Assembly (NCBI RefSeq): GCF_002251735.1
Contig: NZ_NOXS01000025.1
Span: forward strand, 59,557 to 123,556
From: Elstera cyanobacteriorum
GTDB lineage: Bacteria; Pseudomonadota; Alphaproteobacteria; Elsterales; Elsteraceae
Length of the DNA: 64,000 bases
Direction of reading: 5' to 3'
A model generated the notes under the pieces. That model searched no databases, had not been told where the DNA came from, and saw only the letters and a list, made by a program, of their open reading frames with translations. The translations under genes were made by a program, and so were the position numbers. This document shows positions 1 through 8,988 of the stretch, piece after piece (position 1 is the first letter of the stretch; each line of letters starts with the position of its first letter).

Positions 1-358
1 TTAGGCGCTTCGGCCAGAAGCGCGAAGCCAGCGACCGTTTTTCGAAGTCGAATTCCGTCACCCGATAAACTCCCTTCCCCCCGGACCCTGAACGGCTCCA
101 TTCCGCCACTCTAGGACGGCGCTACGGCATATATAAGGCCGAGAGCGTAAAATTTCAGAATGCCGGAAGGTTTTCCAGGGGGGTATGGCTCCATTAACCT
201 AAAATACCCTGGAGAAGATCACAGGATTTTTCAGGAATCTGTCAGAGAATCGTCACGGAAGCGTCATTTCGGAACGGCATGGTTGCCCTGGCAAAACTGC
301 GGGTGCGTGCCGACGCATTCCCCCGCACCCGTTTAGACCCTTGATCTGCGAGACACCG
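1..358. other. Intergenic region upstream of phoX
   Basis: No convincing gene lies here. A minus-strand frame runs from an ATG at 99-101 to the window edge (33 codons). It could be the start of a divergent gene, but it has no recognisable motif. The stretch 121-280 is AT-richer than its surroundings and holds the Pho box described separately. The phoX leader (281-358) carries a weak GCGAG ribosome binding site. Confidence 0.5.
228..267 (+). promoter_or_regulatory. Pho box (PhoB-binding direct repeats) for phoX
   Basis: Three 7-bp direct repeats lie at an exact 11-bp period: CTGTCAG (239-245), TCGTCAC (250-256) and GCGTCAT (261-267), separated by AGAA and GGAA. A weaker fourth unit, TTTTCAG, sits in phase at 228-234. 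The known PhoB half-site is CTGTCAT with 4-bp AT-rich spacers. The site ends about 90 bp before the phosphatase start, so induction by phosphate starvation is the likely control. Confidence 0.75.
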
Positions 359-2584
359 ATGACCGACGCAAGCCTGGCGCCCGCCACGACCCATGACGCC
401 GACGAGGTGACCAACCTTTCCGATAACCCGACCTTCGCTTCGGTGGTCGATGCCAGCCTCAGCCGCCGCTCGGTGCTGATGGGCACGGCGGCAACCGCGC
501 TGTTCGGATCGCTCGGCGGTGTGTCCGCCCTGACCATCGCGGGTGATGCCCAGGCCGCCGATAAGGCGAAGAAGCTGCTGGGCTTCAAGCCGGTGGCAAA
601 GAGCCTAGCCGATGCCGTTATCGTACCGGAAGGCTATGACGCGCAGATCATTTACGCCCTCGGCGATCCGCTGACCGCTAATACCCCGGATTATAAGAAC
701 GACGGCACCGATGCCGATTTTGAAAACCGGGCGGGTGATCATCACGATGGGATGGAGTGGTTCGGCCTGAGCGCGGACGGCAAGCCGTCCACCACCGCGA
801 CCAATCGTGGCATTCTCGGCGTCAATCACGAAGCCACCACCGACGAAAAACTCTCCTCTTTCTTTATCCATCCGACGGGCGGTACCGCCACGCTGCCCCG
901 CCCGGCAGCCGAAGTAGATAAGGAATTGGCGATCCACGGCGTGTCCTTCGTCGAAGTTCGTAAGAATGCCGCCGGCAAGTGGGAATATGTGAAGGCGTCG
1001 GCCTTCAACCGTCGCTTCACCACCCTGACCGAAATGGAAATCAGCGGCCCCGCGCGGGGCAATGCGCTGCTGAAGACCAAATATTCCCCCGACGGCACCA
1101 AAACCCGCGGCACGTTGAACAACTGCGGCACCGGGAAAAGCCCCTGGGGTACGCTGATGACCGGTGAAGAGAATTGGAACGGCTACTTCTTCCGTGCCAA
1201 GGGCGATGACGAAGCGCGCGGTAACGATAAGTCGGTCACCGCACTGAAGCGCTATGGCCGCGCCGAAGGGGCTGCCTCGCGTCACGGTTGGGAATCGGCG
1301 GGTTCCGACGATAAGTACATGCGCTGGAACAATGTTAAGACCGGAACCTCGGCCGACGGCAGCGATGATTATCGCAACGAAATGAACGGTCAGGGCTACG
1401 TGGTCGAAATGGACCCGTACGATAAGACCAAGCTGGCGAAGAAGCGTACGGCCCTGGGCCGCTATGCGCATGAAAGCGCCGCTTTCAGCCTTCCGGTTAA
1501 TGGCCAGCCGCTCGCCGTCTACATGGGCGACGATGCGCGCAACGAGTATATCTATAAATTCGTGTCGGAAGCCACTTGGTCGGCGTCGGATGCGACGGCA
1601 GCTGACCGTTTGGCTGTTGGCGATAAGTATCTCGACAAGGGGACGCTCTACGTCGCGAAGTTCAATGCCGATGGGACCGGCGAGTGGATCGAACTGTCGA
1701 TCAACAATCCGAAGATCAAAGGCTACGACAAATATGCCTTCGCCGATCAGGCGGATGTTGCCGTCAATGCGCGCCTCGCGGGCGATGCGGTTGGCGCAAC
1801 CAAGATGGATCGCCCGGAATGGTGTTCCGTCAATCCGGCTAATGGTGAAGTCTATTTCACCCTGACCAATAACGCTAACCGCACGTCGGAGCCCAAGGGT
1901 GGTTCGGCGCTGGAGCCGGATGCCGCGAATCCGCGGGCTTATTCCGACGTCAAGGGTACCTCGCGCGTGCAGACCGGTAATTCGCACGGTCACATCATCC
2001 GCGTGCGCGAAGCGGGTGGGGCCGGGGCGAAGGCCTTCTCGTGGGATATTTACCTCTTCGGGGCCGAAGCGTCCGCCGATCCGGCCAGCATCAATCTGTC
2101 GAAGCTGAACGCCAATCAGGATCTCTCCAGCCCGGATGGTCTGGCCTTCAGCAAAGCGACCGGCATCTGCTGGATCCAGACCGATGACGGCGCCTATACG
2201 GATGTGACCAACTGCATGATGCTGGCCGCCCTGCCGGGCAAGGTTGGCGATGGTCAGAAGGTCAATATCAACTACACGAAGGCCGATGGGGCGAAGTTGA
2301 CCGTCACCACCCCGGTTGGTAAGGCCCCGACCGAAGGCGAACTGAAGCGCTTCCTGGTTGGTCCGAAGGGGTCGGAAATCACCGGTATTGCTGAAACGCC
2401 GGATGGCAAGGCGCTGTTCATCAACATTCAGCATCCGGGCGAAGCCACGAAGATGGCCGATGTCACCGACCCGGCGAAGTATGAAAGCCAGTGGCCGGCG
2501 AATGCCGGGTACGGCGCGGGCAAGCGTCCGCGCTCGGCGACCATTGTCATCACCAAAAAGGATGGTGGCGTGGTCGGCGCATAA
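359..2584 (+). CDS. phoX: PhoX-family alkaline phosphatase, Tat-exported
   Basis: This is a 741-residue protein of the PhoX (DUF839) family, secreted calcium/iron-dependent phosphomonoesterases that release phosphate from organic esters in the periplasm. Residues 33-70 form a twin-arginine signal (SRRSVLMG) followed by a hydrophobic stretch and AQA before the mature protein. Family-like segments include NNCGTGKSPWGT and GEENWNGYF near residues 255-285, and a C-terminal ITGIAETPDGKALFINIQHPG segment typical of the family. The frame is open from a TTG at 341, but ATG 359 is preferred. A Pho box upstream and a terminator downstream make it a single-gene unit controlled by phosphate. The family call is firm; metal use is inferred from relatives. 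Confidence 0.93.
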   Translation: MTDASLAPATTHDADEVTNLSDNPTFASVVDASLSRRSVLMGTAATALFGSLGGVSALTIAGDAQAADKAKKLLGFKPVAKSLADAVIVPEGYDAQIIYALGDPLTANTPDYKNDGTDADFENRAGDHHDGMEWFGLSADGKPSTTATNRGILGVNHEATTDEKLSSFFIHPTGGTATLPRPAAEVDKELAIHGVSFVEVRKNAAGKWEYVKASAFNRRFTTLTEMEISGPARGNALLKTKYSPDGTKTRGTLNNCGTGKSPWGTLMTGEENWNGYFFRAKGDDEARGNDKSVTALKRYGRAEGAASRHGWESAGSDDKYMRWNNVKTGTSADGSDDYRNEMNGQGYVVEMDPYDKTKLAKKRTALGRYAHESAAFSLPVNGQPLAVYMGDDARNEYIYKFVSEATWSASDATAADRLAVGDKYLDKGTLYVAKFNADGTGEWIELSINNPKIKGYDKYAFADQADVAVNARLAGDAVGATKMDRPEWCSVNPANGEVYFTLTNNANRTSEPKGGSALEPDAANPRAYSDVKGTSRVQTGNSHGHIIRVREAGGAGAKAFSWDIYLFGAEASADPASINLSKLNANQDLSSPDGLAFSKATGICWIQTDDGAYTDVTNCMMLAALPGKVGDGQKVNINYTKADGAKLTVTTPVGKAPTEGELKRFLVGPKGSEITGIAETPDGKALFINIQHPGEATKMADVTDPAKYESQWPANAGYGAGKRPRSATIVITKKDGGVVGA

Positions 2585-2608
2585 CGCGAGACCATATGCT
2601 GAAAAGAG

Positions 2609-2643
2609 CCACGCAGTCCTTCGGGGCTGCGTGGTTATTTTTT
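2609..2643 (+). terminator. Rho-independent terminator after phoX
   Basis: An 8-bp stem (CCACGCAG at 2609-2616 pairing with CTGCGTGG at 2627-2634) with a 10-nt loop is followed by TTATTTTTT. It lies 24 bp after the phoX stop and before the convergent lysR gene. Confidence 0.85.
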
Positions 2644-2662
2644 GGGCAGGTTTTTCGCAGGT

Positions 2663-3592
2663 TTATTCAGCAGCCCGCAGCATTCCGCTCCGTCTATTCA
2701 GGGCTGCTGTCGTTTCGCGTTCCACATCGACGAAGGTCTGGATGAATTGTCGGGCCAGCACCGACTGGGGGCGGTGCCGCGCCCAAATGGCCTGGACGCG
2801 ATAGGTTAACGGGTCTTTCAGCGCGCGAATGTCGATCAGCTCCGGCTGGCCCGAGGCGGCGGTATAACCATCGACGATAGCGGCCCCAGCCCCTCGGCTG
2901 ACCAGCGACAGGGCGATGCGGTTGGTTTTGACCTCGATTTCCGGGTTGAGGGCGACATCCGCCATGCTCATGGCATTGTGCAGCAGCCCGCCCAGCGGAT
3001 CGCCCGCGCGCAGGCCGATAAAGGGCCAGCGCGTCATTTCCGTAAGCTCGATGGCGGCAGGCAGAGGCGCGGCCGCGCCTTTTTGGAAGATCGCCACCAT
3101 CGCGCCTTCGGCCAAGTCTTCGATGCTTAACCCCGGATGCGGCGTTGCTTCGAAAGCAAAGCCAAGGTCGACGTCCTGGACCAGCAGCGCATCGACCAGA
3201 TCCTTATAATGGTGGGTTTCCACCTCAAAATTGACGTCCGGGTGATCCTTGCGAAAGCGGCTAATCGCCTGGGGCATCATATCGATGCAAAGGGCGGGGG
3301 AGGCGGCAATCCGCAGCCGCCCCGACCGCCCGTCTTTAAGGTTGCGCGCTAGCTTTTTGAGGCTCTCAAGACCGGAATAAATCTTCTGCACTTCGGCGAA
3401 AAGGGCTAGACCTTCGGGCGTTGGGTGCAGGCGGCCTCGAATGCGCTCGAACAACGTCAGGCCGATTTGATCTTCGGCATGCTGCAGAATTTTCGTAACG
3501 GCGGGCTGCGAGACATTTAGCAGCCGTGCCGCCCCGCTGACCGTTCCGGTCACGATGATGGCGTGAAAAACCTCGATATGGCGCAGCCGCAT
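2663..3592 (-). CDS. LysR-family transcriptional regulator
   Basis: A 309-residue LysR-type regulator. Residues 1-60 form the winged helix-turn-helix (MRLRHIEVFHAI, then SGAARLLNVSQPAVTKILQ), with LFERIRGRLHPTPEG completing the DNA-binding domain. Residues 85-300 are the periplasmic-binding-protein-like effector domain. ATG 3592 is chosen over the upstream in-frame start at 3619 because GAGG lies 8 nt before it and it matches the family's usual N-terminus. It converges on phoX and is not obviously part of an operon, so its target is unknown. The SQPAVTK/LQHAEDQIGL pattern is like regulators of amino-acid or opine catabolism, but this is not enough to name an effector. Confidence 0.9.
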   Translation of the reverse strand: MRLRHIEVFHAIIVTGTVSGAARLLNVSQPAVTKILQHAEDQIGLTLFERIRGRLHPTPEGLALFAEVQKIYSGLESLKKLARNLKDGRSGRLRIAASPALCIDMMPQAISRFRKDHPDVNFEVETHHYKDLVDALLVQDVDLGFAFEATPHPGLSIEDLAEGAMVAIFQKGAAAPLPAAIELTEMTRWPFIGLRAGDPLGGLLHNAMSMADVALNPEIEVKTNRIALSLVSRGAGAAIVDGYTAASGQPELIDIRALKDPLTYRVQAIWARHRPQSVLARQFIQTFVDVERETTAALNRRSGMLRAAE

Positions 3593-3683
3593 TCTGCCTC
3601 GAACCCCCCGGCAAGGCATAGGATAGCGTTTACACTAGCGCAGTTTACGGCGGACGAAAGAGTTATATCGGGTAAAGTCCAGG

Positions 3684-4088
3684 TTATAGGCTGGAAAGCC
3701 GCTTTAGGGCTTGATCAAATAGCGGCGGCACGGCGGCAATGATCGGAAGATCGGCCAAATCCACGCGGCTCAGCCAACGGGCATCGCGCGCGTCGTCGCC
3801 TGCGGCAAGCTGGCCCTCAGGATTGCGCCCCAGCACGGGGATCAAAATATAGTGAAACCCATCGGAAACCGCTTCCAGCGGCGGCAGCAGCTCGAAAAAC
3901 TCGGCTGTGATCCCGGTTTCCTCGTGCAATTCCCGCGCAGCGGCGGCGGTCAGGCTTTCGGCGAACTCCAGCTTGCCGCCGGGAAACCCCCACAGCCCTT
4001 GGTTCGGTGGGCGCCCGCGTTCGACCAGCAGCAGCCGATTGTCGCGGCACACCAGCGCCAGAACGCCGACCCGGGGATGCTGCGTCAT
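3684..4088 (-). CDS. Nudix hydrolase
   Basis: A 134-residue single-domain Nudix pyrophosphohydrolase. The Nudix box is complete at residues 38-60: G38, E44, R52-E53-L54, E56-E57, G59-I60. It is preceded by WGFPGG, as in ADP-ribose and 8-oxo-dGTP type members. These enzymes cleave nucleoside diphosphates linked to another moiety and need magnesium or manganese. The substrate cannot be told from sequence. The gene lies alone between lysR and tRNA-His, on the same strand as both; ATG 4088 starts 47 bp downstream of the tRNA 3' end, so read-through from the tRNA promoter is possible. Confidence 0.9.
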   Translation of the reverse strand: MTQHPRVGVLALVCRDNRLLLVERGRPPNQGLWGFPGGKLEFAESLTAAAARELHEETGITAEFFELLPPLEAVSDGFHYILIPVLGRNPEGQLAAGDDARDARWLSRVDLADLPIIAAVPPLFDQALKRLSSL

Positions 4089-4134
4089 GGCCTAGCCTTT
4101 GAAAGCAAGGAAAGATTTTAGGGAAAACCTCTCC

Positions 4135-4212
4135 TGGGGCGAGTGACCGGACTTGAACCGGCGACATCCAGAATCACAATCTGGCGCTCTAACCAACTGA
4201 GCTACACCCGCC
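4135..4212 (-). tRNA. tRNA-His (GTG anticodon)
   Basis: The minus strand folds into a full cloverleaf. The acceptor GCGGGTG pairs with CACTCGC, and an extra 5' G (position 4212) faces C73, the G-1 identity element of histidine tRNA. The anticodon loop reads GATTGTGAT, giving GTG for His, and the T-arm has GGTTCAAGTCC. CCA is encoded (4137-4135). A perfect TTGACA -35 hexamer lies upstream on the minus strand at 4257-4252, but the matching -10 is weak. Confidence 0.97.
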
Positions 4213-4322
4213 ATCAGGAGAGGCGCTTTCCCTAATGCAAGCGCCCGATCCTGTCAAGCGTCTGTCCGCAAATTTCCGATATGCACATATAATAGGCGAT
4301 ATGACGCAATATAGGGCAATAG

Positions 4323-4790
<468 letters not shown>

Positions 4791-4855
4791 CGCTTCCCTC
4801 TCCCATCTCCAACCCTTAATCTTTCGCCACTTATCCGCAAACGGGAAGAGAACAC

Positions 4856-6265
4856 ATGTCCGACGCGAAAACCGTGCTGTCGCTGATCCAGGAAAACGGC
4901 GTGAAGTATGTCGACTTCCGCTTTACCGATCCGCGCGGCAAATGGCACCACACGGCTCAGCATATCGTTACGGTGGACGAAGACCTGCTGAACGAAGGCA
5001 TCATGTTCGACGGTTCGTCGATCGCCGGTTGGAAGGCCATCAACGAATCGGACATGCTGCTGAAGCCGGACCTGTCCACTGCCGTGATGGACCCGTTCTC
5101 GGCGCAGCCGCAGCTTATTCTGTTCTGCGACGTGCTGGAGCCGTCGACCGGTCAGGCCTATAGCCGCGATCCGCGCTCGATCGCCAAGCGCGCCGAAGCC
5201 TTCGTCAAAGCCTCGGGCATTGGCGATACCGTGTTCATGGGCCCGGAAGCCGAATTCTTCGTCTTCGACGATGTGCGCTTCAAGCAGGACCAGCACGAGG
5301 GCTACTACTACCTCGATAGCGAAGAACTGCCGCAGAACAGCGGTAAGGTCTACGAAAACGGCAACTCGGGCTATCGTCCGGGGCCGAAGGGTGGCTATTT
5401 CCCGGTGGCCCCGGTGGATAGCGGTTCGGACCTGCGCGCCGAAATGCTTGATGCCATCGCCGGTATGGGCGTTGAAGTCGAAAAGCATCACCATGAAGTC
5501 GCCCCGGCCCAGCACGAACTCGGGATTAAGTTCTCGACCCTGCTGAAGTGCGCCGACGGCATGCAGATCTATAAGTACTGCGTGCAGAACGTCGCCCACG
5601 CCTACGGCAAGACCGCGACCTTCATGCCGAAGCCGATCTTCAAGGACAATGGCTCGGGCATGCACGTTCACCAGTCGATCTGGAAGGACGGCAAGCCGCT
5701 GTTCGCCGGTAACGGCTATGCCGACCTGTCGGAAATGGCCCTCTACTACATCGGCGGGATCATTAAGCACGCGAAGGCGATCAACGCTTTCACCAACCCG
5801 ACCACCAACAGCTACAAGCGTCTGGTGCCGGGCTATGAAGCCCCCGTGTTGCTGGCCTATTCGTCGCGCAACCGTTCGGCTTCGTGCCGTATTCCGTTCG
5901 CATCCAGCCCGAAGGCCAAGCGCGTTGAAGTGCGCTTCCCGGATCCGCTGGCGAACCCGTATTTCGCCTACTCGGCGATGCTGATGGCCGGGATCGACGG
6001 GATCATCAACAAGATCCATCCGGGTCAGGCGATGGACAAGAACCTCTACGATCTGCCGCCGGAAGAACTGAAGGAAGTGCCGACCGTTTGCGGGTCGCTG
6101 CGTGAAGCGCTGGAAAACCTGGATAAGGACCGCGACTTCCTGAAGCGTGGCGATGTCTTCACCGACGATCAGATCGATGCTTACATCGAGCTGAAGATGG
6201 AAGAAGTGATGCGTTTCGAAACCACCCCGCATCCGGTGGAATTCGAAATGTACTACAGCGCGTAA
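4856..6265 (+). CDS. glnA: Glutamine synthetase, type I
   Basis: A 469-residue dodecameric GSI that condenses glutamate and ammonia using ATP. Visible hallmarks are the N-terminal [10 protein letters not shown] and [10 protein letters not shown] segments, the catalytic [10 protein letters not shown] and [10 protein letters not shown] motifs, [10 protein letters not shown], the [13 protein letters not shown] loop and the adenylylation tyrosine in [11 protein letters not shown] near residue 398. The presence of this Tyr implies GlnE control. GGAAGAG precedes ATG 4856. It lies directly downstream of glnB and ends at a strong terminator. Confidence 0.98.
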   Translation: MSDAKTVLSLIQENGVKYVDFRFTDPRGKWHHTAQHIVTVDEDLLNEGIMFDGSSIAGWKAINESDMLLKPDLSTAVMDPFSAQPQLILFCDVLEPSTGQAYSRDPRSIAKRAEAFVKASGIGDTVFMGPEAEFFVFDDVRFKQDQHEGYYYLDSEELPQNSGKVYENGNSGYRPGPKGGYFPVAPVDSGSDLRAEMLDAIAGMGVEVEKHHHEVAPAQHELGIKFSTLLKCADGMQIYKYCVQNVAHAYGKTATFMPKPIFKDNGSGMHVHQSIWKDGKPLFAGNGYADLSEMALYYIGGIIKHAKAINAFTNPTTNSYKRLVPGYEAPVLLAYSSRNRSASCRIPFASSPKAKRVEVRFPDPLANPYFAYSAMLMAGIDGIINKIHPGQAMDKNLYDLPPEELKEVPTVCGSLREALENLDKDRDFLKRGDVFTDDQIDAYIELKMEEVMRFETTPHPVEFEMYYSA

Positions 6266-6290
6266 TACCCGTTACGCAGGCTTGTGTCGT

Positions 6291-6327
6291 CCCCCGCTGC
6301 CGATCCGGCAGCGGGGGATTATTTTTA
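6291..6327 (+). terminator. Strong rho-independent terminator after glnA
   Basis: A perfect 12-bp stem (CCCCCGCTGCCG at 6291-6302 with its complement at 6306-6317) has a 3-nt ATC loop and is followed by ATTATTTTTA. It closes the glnB-glnA unit. Confidence 0.93.
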
Positions 6328-6464
6328 TGGCACGCCAGGGGGGTATTCCGGTAAAATTCGCTGGCGTTCAACCCGCGTTCGTGATTCAGTCGAGGCGCGC
6401 TTTGCGTATGAGGGTGATTAAAACACCCCATCCAGATCAATAGGTTCCAAGGGATGGTTGACCC

Positions 6465-7112
6465 ATGATGCGAGGAATGGCGGCGAAAGGCGGAAATGCC
6501 CCCCAGCCCAGCGGCGCTCACCGTGATAAGCGCTATACCATTCCCACGCTCTCGGTCGATCTGTTCGCCACCGTTTATGAAACCCTGCGCTGGTCCTTCT
6601 CCCATATGATTATGAAGGAGTATCAAGGGCCGCTGGAGGTTGGGGCGGTTTTCCACGGCGCCTTTACCTTTCCCAATCGCACCACGGTTGGGCTATTCGA
6701 AGGCAAGGTGGCGCGCGCCGATGCGGGCAAGCAACTGCTGGGGGTGGAATTTACCTGGATCAGCAAAGAAGGCTTTGCGCTGCTGGAATATATGCATTCG
6801 CTGCGGCCCGAGGATAACCCCGACAAGGGCGATCCGATGCGCGTGACCATTACGTATCCGACCATCAATTGGTCGCTCTCCGGCATGCTGCTGGGCGAAT
6901 ATGACCCGCCGGACGACGTGAAGCCGGATATGCAAATTCGCGGCATCATCCGTACTGAAAAATCCCAGGAAAGCGGGATTTTTACCGCGAAGGTGGTGCG
7001 GGCCAATGGGGTGCGCCGCACCCTGGCCCTGGCCTTCACCTCGCTGTCGTCGGAACTCTTCGATATGTTGGAAGCGGCGATCAAGAAGCATCCGCCGCTG
7101 CCAGATATGTAA
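6465..7112 (+). CDS. PilZ-like protein, apparently two tandem domains
   Basis: A 215-residue soluble protein of uncertain role. The C-terminal half (about 125-210) resembles a PilZ domain: INWSLSG fits the D/N-x-S-x-x-G signature of c-di-GMP binding, followed by beta strands ending FTAKVVRANG and LALAFTSL. The N-terminal half (about 20-115) has a similar strand pattern (FHGAFTF, FEGKVARAD, LLGVEFTWI) without the signature. The usual RxxxR arginine motif is not clear; only DKRYTIP is present at about 21-27. AAGGGATGG precedes ATG 6465, and a second ATG follows at 6468. It is monocistronic and convergent with opgH. Binding of c-di-GMP is inference. Confidence 0.6.
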   Translation: MMRGMAAKGGNAPQPSGAHRDKRYTIPTLSVDLFATVYETLRWSFSHMIMKEYQGPLEVGAVFHGAFTFPNRTTVGLFEGKVARADAGKQLLGVEFTWISKEGFALLEYMHSLRPEDNPDKGDPMRVTITYPTINWSLSGMLLGEYDPPDDVKPDMQIRGIIRTEKSQESGIFTAKVVRANGVRRTLALAFTSLSSELFDMLEAAIKKHPPLPDM

Positions 7113-7142
7113 GACCCCAGCCCTGGTTAAGGCCAGGGGCCA

Positions 7143-8921
7143 TTACCGGGGGCCGATGGCCCCCGGCAGCGTATGGACCGGCGCGCTAGCGTCGATCTCT
7201 TCGGGAATCGCCAAAATCCCCCAGCGGTGGCATAAAGCCCCGAAGCGCGGGCTGGCGGTCAGCACGCACAGCGGAATGCTGAGAAGATAGGCGGTGAGCA
7301 GAGGCGCCGCCCACGGGAGCGCGCCCGGCGCGCCGATCCACAGACCGAGACCATACAGCCCGCCGAACAAGGTCGGCAGCCACAGGCCGTGCGCCGCCTG
7401 GCCCCAGCGCACCCGATAGCCTTGGCGCTGCTGGGCGTCCCAACCCACTGCCTTACCGAACAGCAACCCCAGCATGAAGCGGGTTTCGATCAGGGCGATC
7501 ACGGGCGCGAGCAAGGTCATCAAGACCAGTTCGATCAAGGCGCCGCCAACCAGTCGCAGCGTGCCGCCATAGCGCTGGCGCTCCCGACGCTGGATCAGCA
7601 AATCGAGCACACCCAGCAGTTTCGGCGAGAGGCTGAGGGTCATGATCACCGCGAAGAGCGTAAGCCCCAGATCGGCGGGGTAAGGGGCGGGACCGGCAGG
7701 CAAAAAGGCCTGCGCAAGCCCGAACACCAAAAAGCCCATCCACGCCGGGGCGCCAACATACATCAGGATCGCCAGACCGATTTGAATGCGCGACGGTGCC
7801 TTTAACCCCGGTAGCCCCAGAAGCTGGAAATATTGCATGTTGCCTTGGCACCAGCGCAAATCGCGTTTTACGAAGTCGGGCAGGGCGGGCGGGTTTTCTT
7901 CCCAGCTTTCGCCTTCTTCCGGCACAACGCGTACCTCGAACCCCGCCCGGCGCAGCAAGGCCGCTTCCACCTGATCGTGCGATAGGATCAATCCGCCCAG
8001 CGGCGGCGTGCCCGGCAATACCGGCAGCTCGCAATGATCGCGGAACGGGGCGAGGCGGATCAGGGCGTTATGGCCCCAGAACGGCCCGCAATCGCCCTGC
8101 CACCAGGCGCTTCCCATCGTATAGGTCCGCATTCCTTGGCGCATGCCGAACTGAAAGGCGCGGGCAAAGAAACTGCCGGATGGCATGCCGACAACCAAGG
8201 TTTGCAACAGCCCGACCTGGGGAAAGGCTTGCAGGCTGCGCACCAACCGTAGGATCGACCGCGCCCCCATCAAACTATCGGCATCCAGCGGCAGGAAGAA
8301 ATCATAAGGACAGCCGAAGCGCGTTAGGAAGTCCCGCACGTTCCCCGCCTTAAAGCCGGTGTTCTGCTCCCGGCGGCGGTAAATCAGCTCCTCCGGGTGT
8401 GCATCGGTCGCTTTCCAGGCGGCAAAGGCGGCTTCTTCGGCGGCTGCCGCCTCGGGACGGGCGCTATCCGACAGAAGATAGAAATGAAAGTGTCGGCCCC
8501 AGCCGCTCGCCTCCAGATCGGCGCGCATTAGGCGCAGCCGGGCGATCACCTGCGCCGGATCTTCGTGACGGATCGTCATGGTGATAGCCGTGCGCGTCGT
8601 GATCGGGCGGGCGTCGTCCTTCGGCACAAGACGCGGATTAACGGCGGCGACCGGATCAACACCAAGCCGCCCGGCGATATGCACGAGACAGAAGCCGATG
8701 CTGGCGTTCCAGAACCCCAATACCGTCCACGGTAGGGTCAGGATAAAGCAGATAAGCGCCCCCACCTCCGCCCAACTCCAGCCGTTCACCTCCAAAATCC
8801 TGACCATCAGGCTGGTGACGGCCAAGGCAAGCCCAAGGCAGAGAATCAGCATCAGCCCGCGCCTTAGCGCCAACGAGGGGGCATCGGCCGAGGTTTCCGG
8901 GGTAGCGGCAAGGTCGGTCAT
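7143..8921 (-). CDS. opgH: Glucans biosynthesis glucosyltransferase H
   Basis: A 592-residue inner-membrane GT2 enzyme that makes the beta-1,2-glucan backbone of osmoregulated periplasmic glucans. The N-terminus has two membrane segments (about residues 22-75). The GT domain follows, with LLSDSARPE, the DAD of FLPLDADSLMG, SHDQVEAALLRRAG and the RDLRWCQGNMQYF segment. Several C-terminal membrane helices end the protein. E. coli OpgH is about 850 residues, so this is the short alphaproteobacterial form without the long cytoplasmic N-terminus. The frame is open to 9086, but ATG 8921 gives the natural start. No opgG partner is adjacent. It is divergent from the 8989 gene. Confidence 0.9.
   Translation of the reverse strand: MTDLAATPETSADAPSLALRRGLMLILCLGLALAVTSLMVRILEVNGWSWAEVGALICFILTLPWTVLGFWNASIGFCLVHIAGRLGVDPVAAVNPRLVPKDDARPITTRTAITMTIRHEDPAQVIARLRLMRADLEASGWGRHFHFYLLSDSARPEAAAAEEAAFAAWKATDAHPEELIYRRREQNTGFKAGNVRDFLTRFGCPYDFFLPLDADSLMGARSILRLVRSLQAFPQVGLLQTLVVGMPSGSFFARAFQFGMRQGMRTYTMGSAWWQGDCGPFWGHNALIRLAPFRDHCELPVLPGTPPLGGLILSHDQVEAALLRRAGFEVRVVPEEGESWEENPPALPDFVKRDLRWCQGNMQYFQLLGLPGLKAPSRIQIGLAILMYVGAPAWMGFLVFGLAQAFLPAGPAPYPADLGLTLFAVIMTLSLSPKLLGVLDLLIQRRERQRYGGTLRLVGGALIELVLMTLLAPVIALIETRFMLGLLFGKAVGWDAQQRQGYRVRWGQAAHGLWLPTLFGGLYGLGLWIGAPGALPWAAPLLTAYLLSIPLCVLTASPRFGALCHRWGILAIPEEIDASAPVHTLPGAIGPR
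7146..7166. terminator. GC hairpin at the pilZ-like/opgH convergence
   Basis: A perfect 9-bp stem (CCGGGGGCC with GGCCCCCGG, loop GAT) overlaps the last codons of opgH. A weaker 6-bp stem lies at 7121-7138. Neither has a U-tract, so intrinsic termination is doubtful; it may block convergent transcription. Confidence 0.35.
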
Positions 8922-8988
8922 CAAAAGGCTCGCAAAGGTTGACGCGGGGGACTGGCAAACGCGGCACCGGGGACTATAGTTCGTGACT

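Noticed and set aside
1..101. Minus-strand partial frame at the window edge
   Set aside because: Only 33 codons are visible and no motif is present, so it cannot be supported as a gene.
605..2434. Long minus-strand frame (609 codons) opposite phoX
   Set aside because: It is the antisense shadow of a GC-rich gene with a clear family match and Tat signal on the plus strand.
4288..4293. TATAAT as a sigma-70 promoter of glnB
   Set aside because: There is no acceptable -35 at 16-18 bp and it lies 160 bp upstream; the sigma-54 element is better placed.
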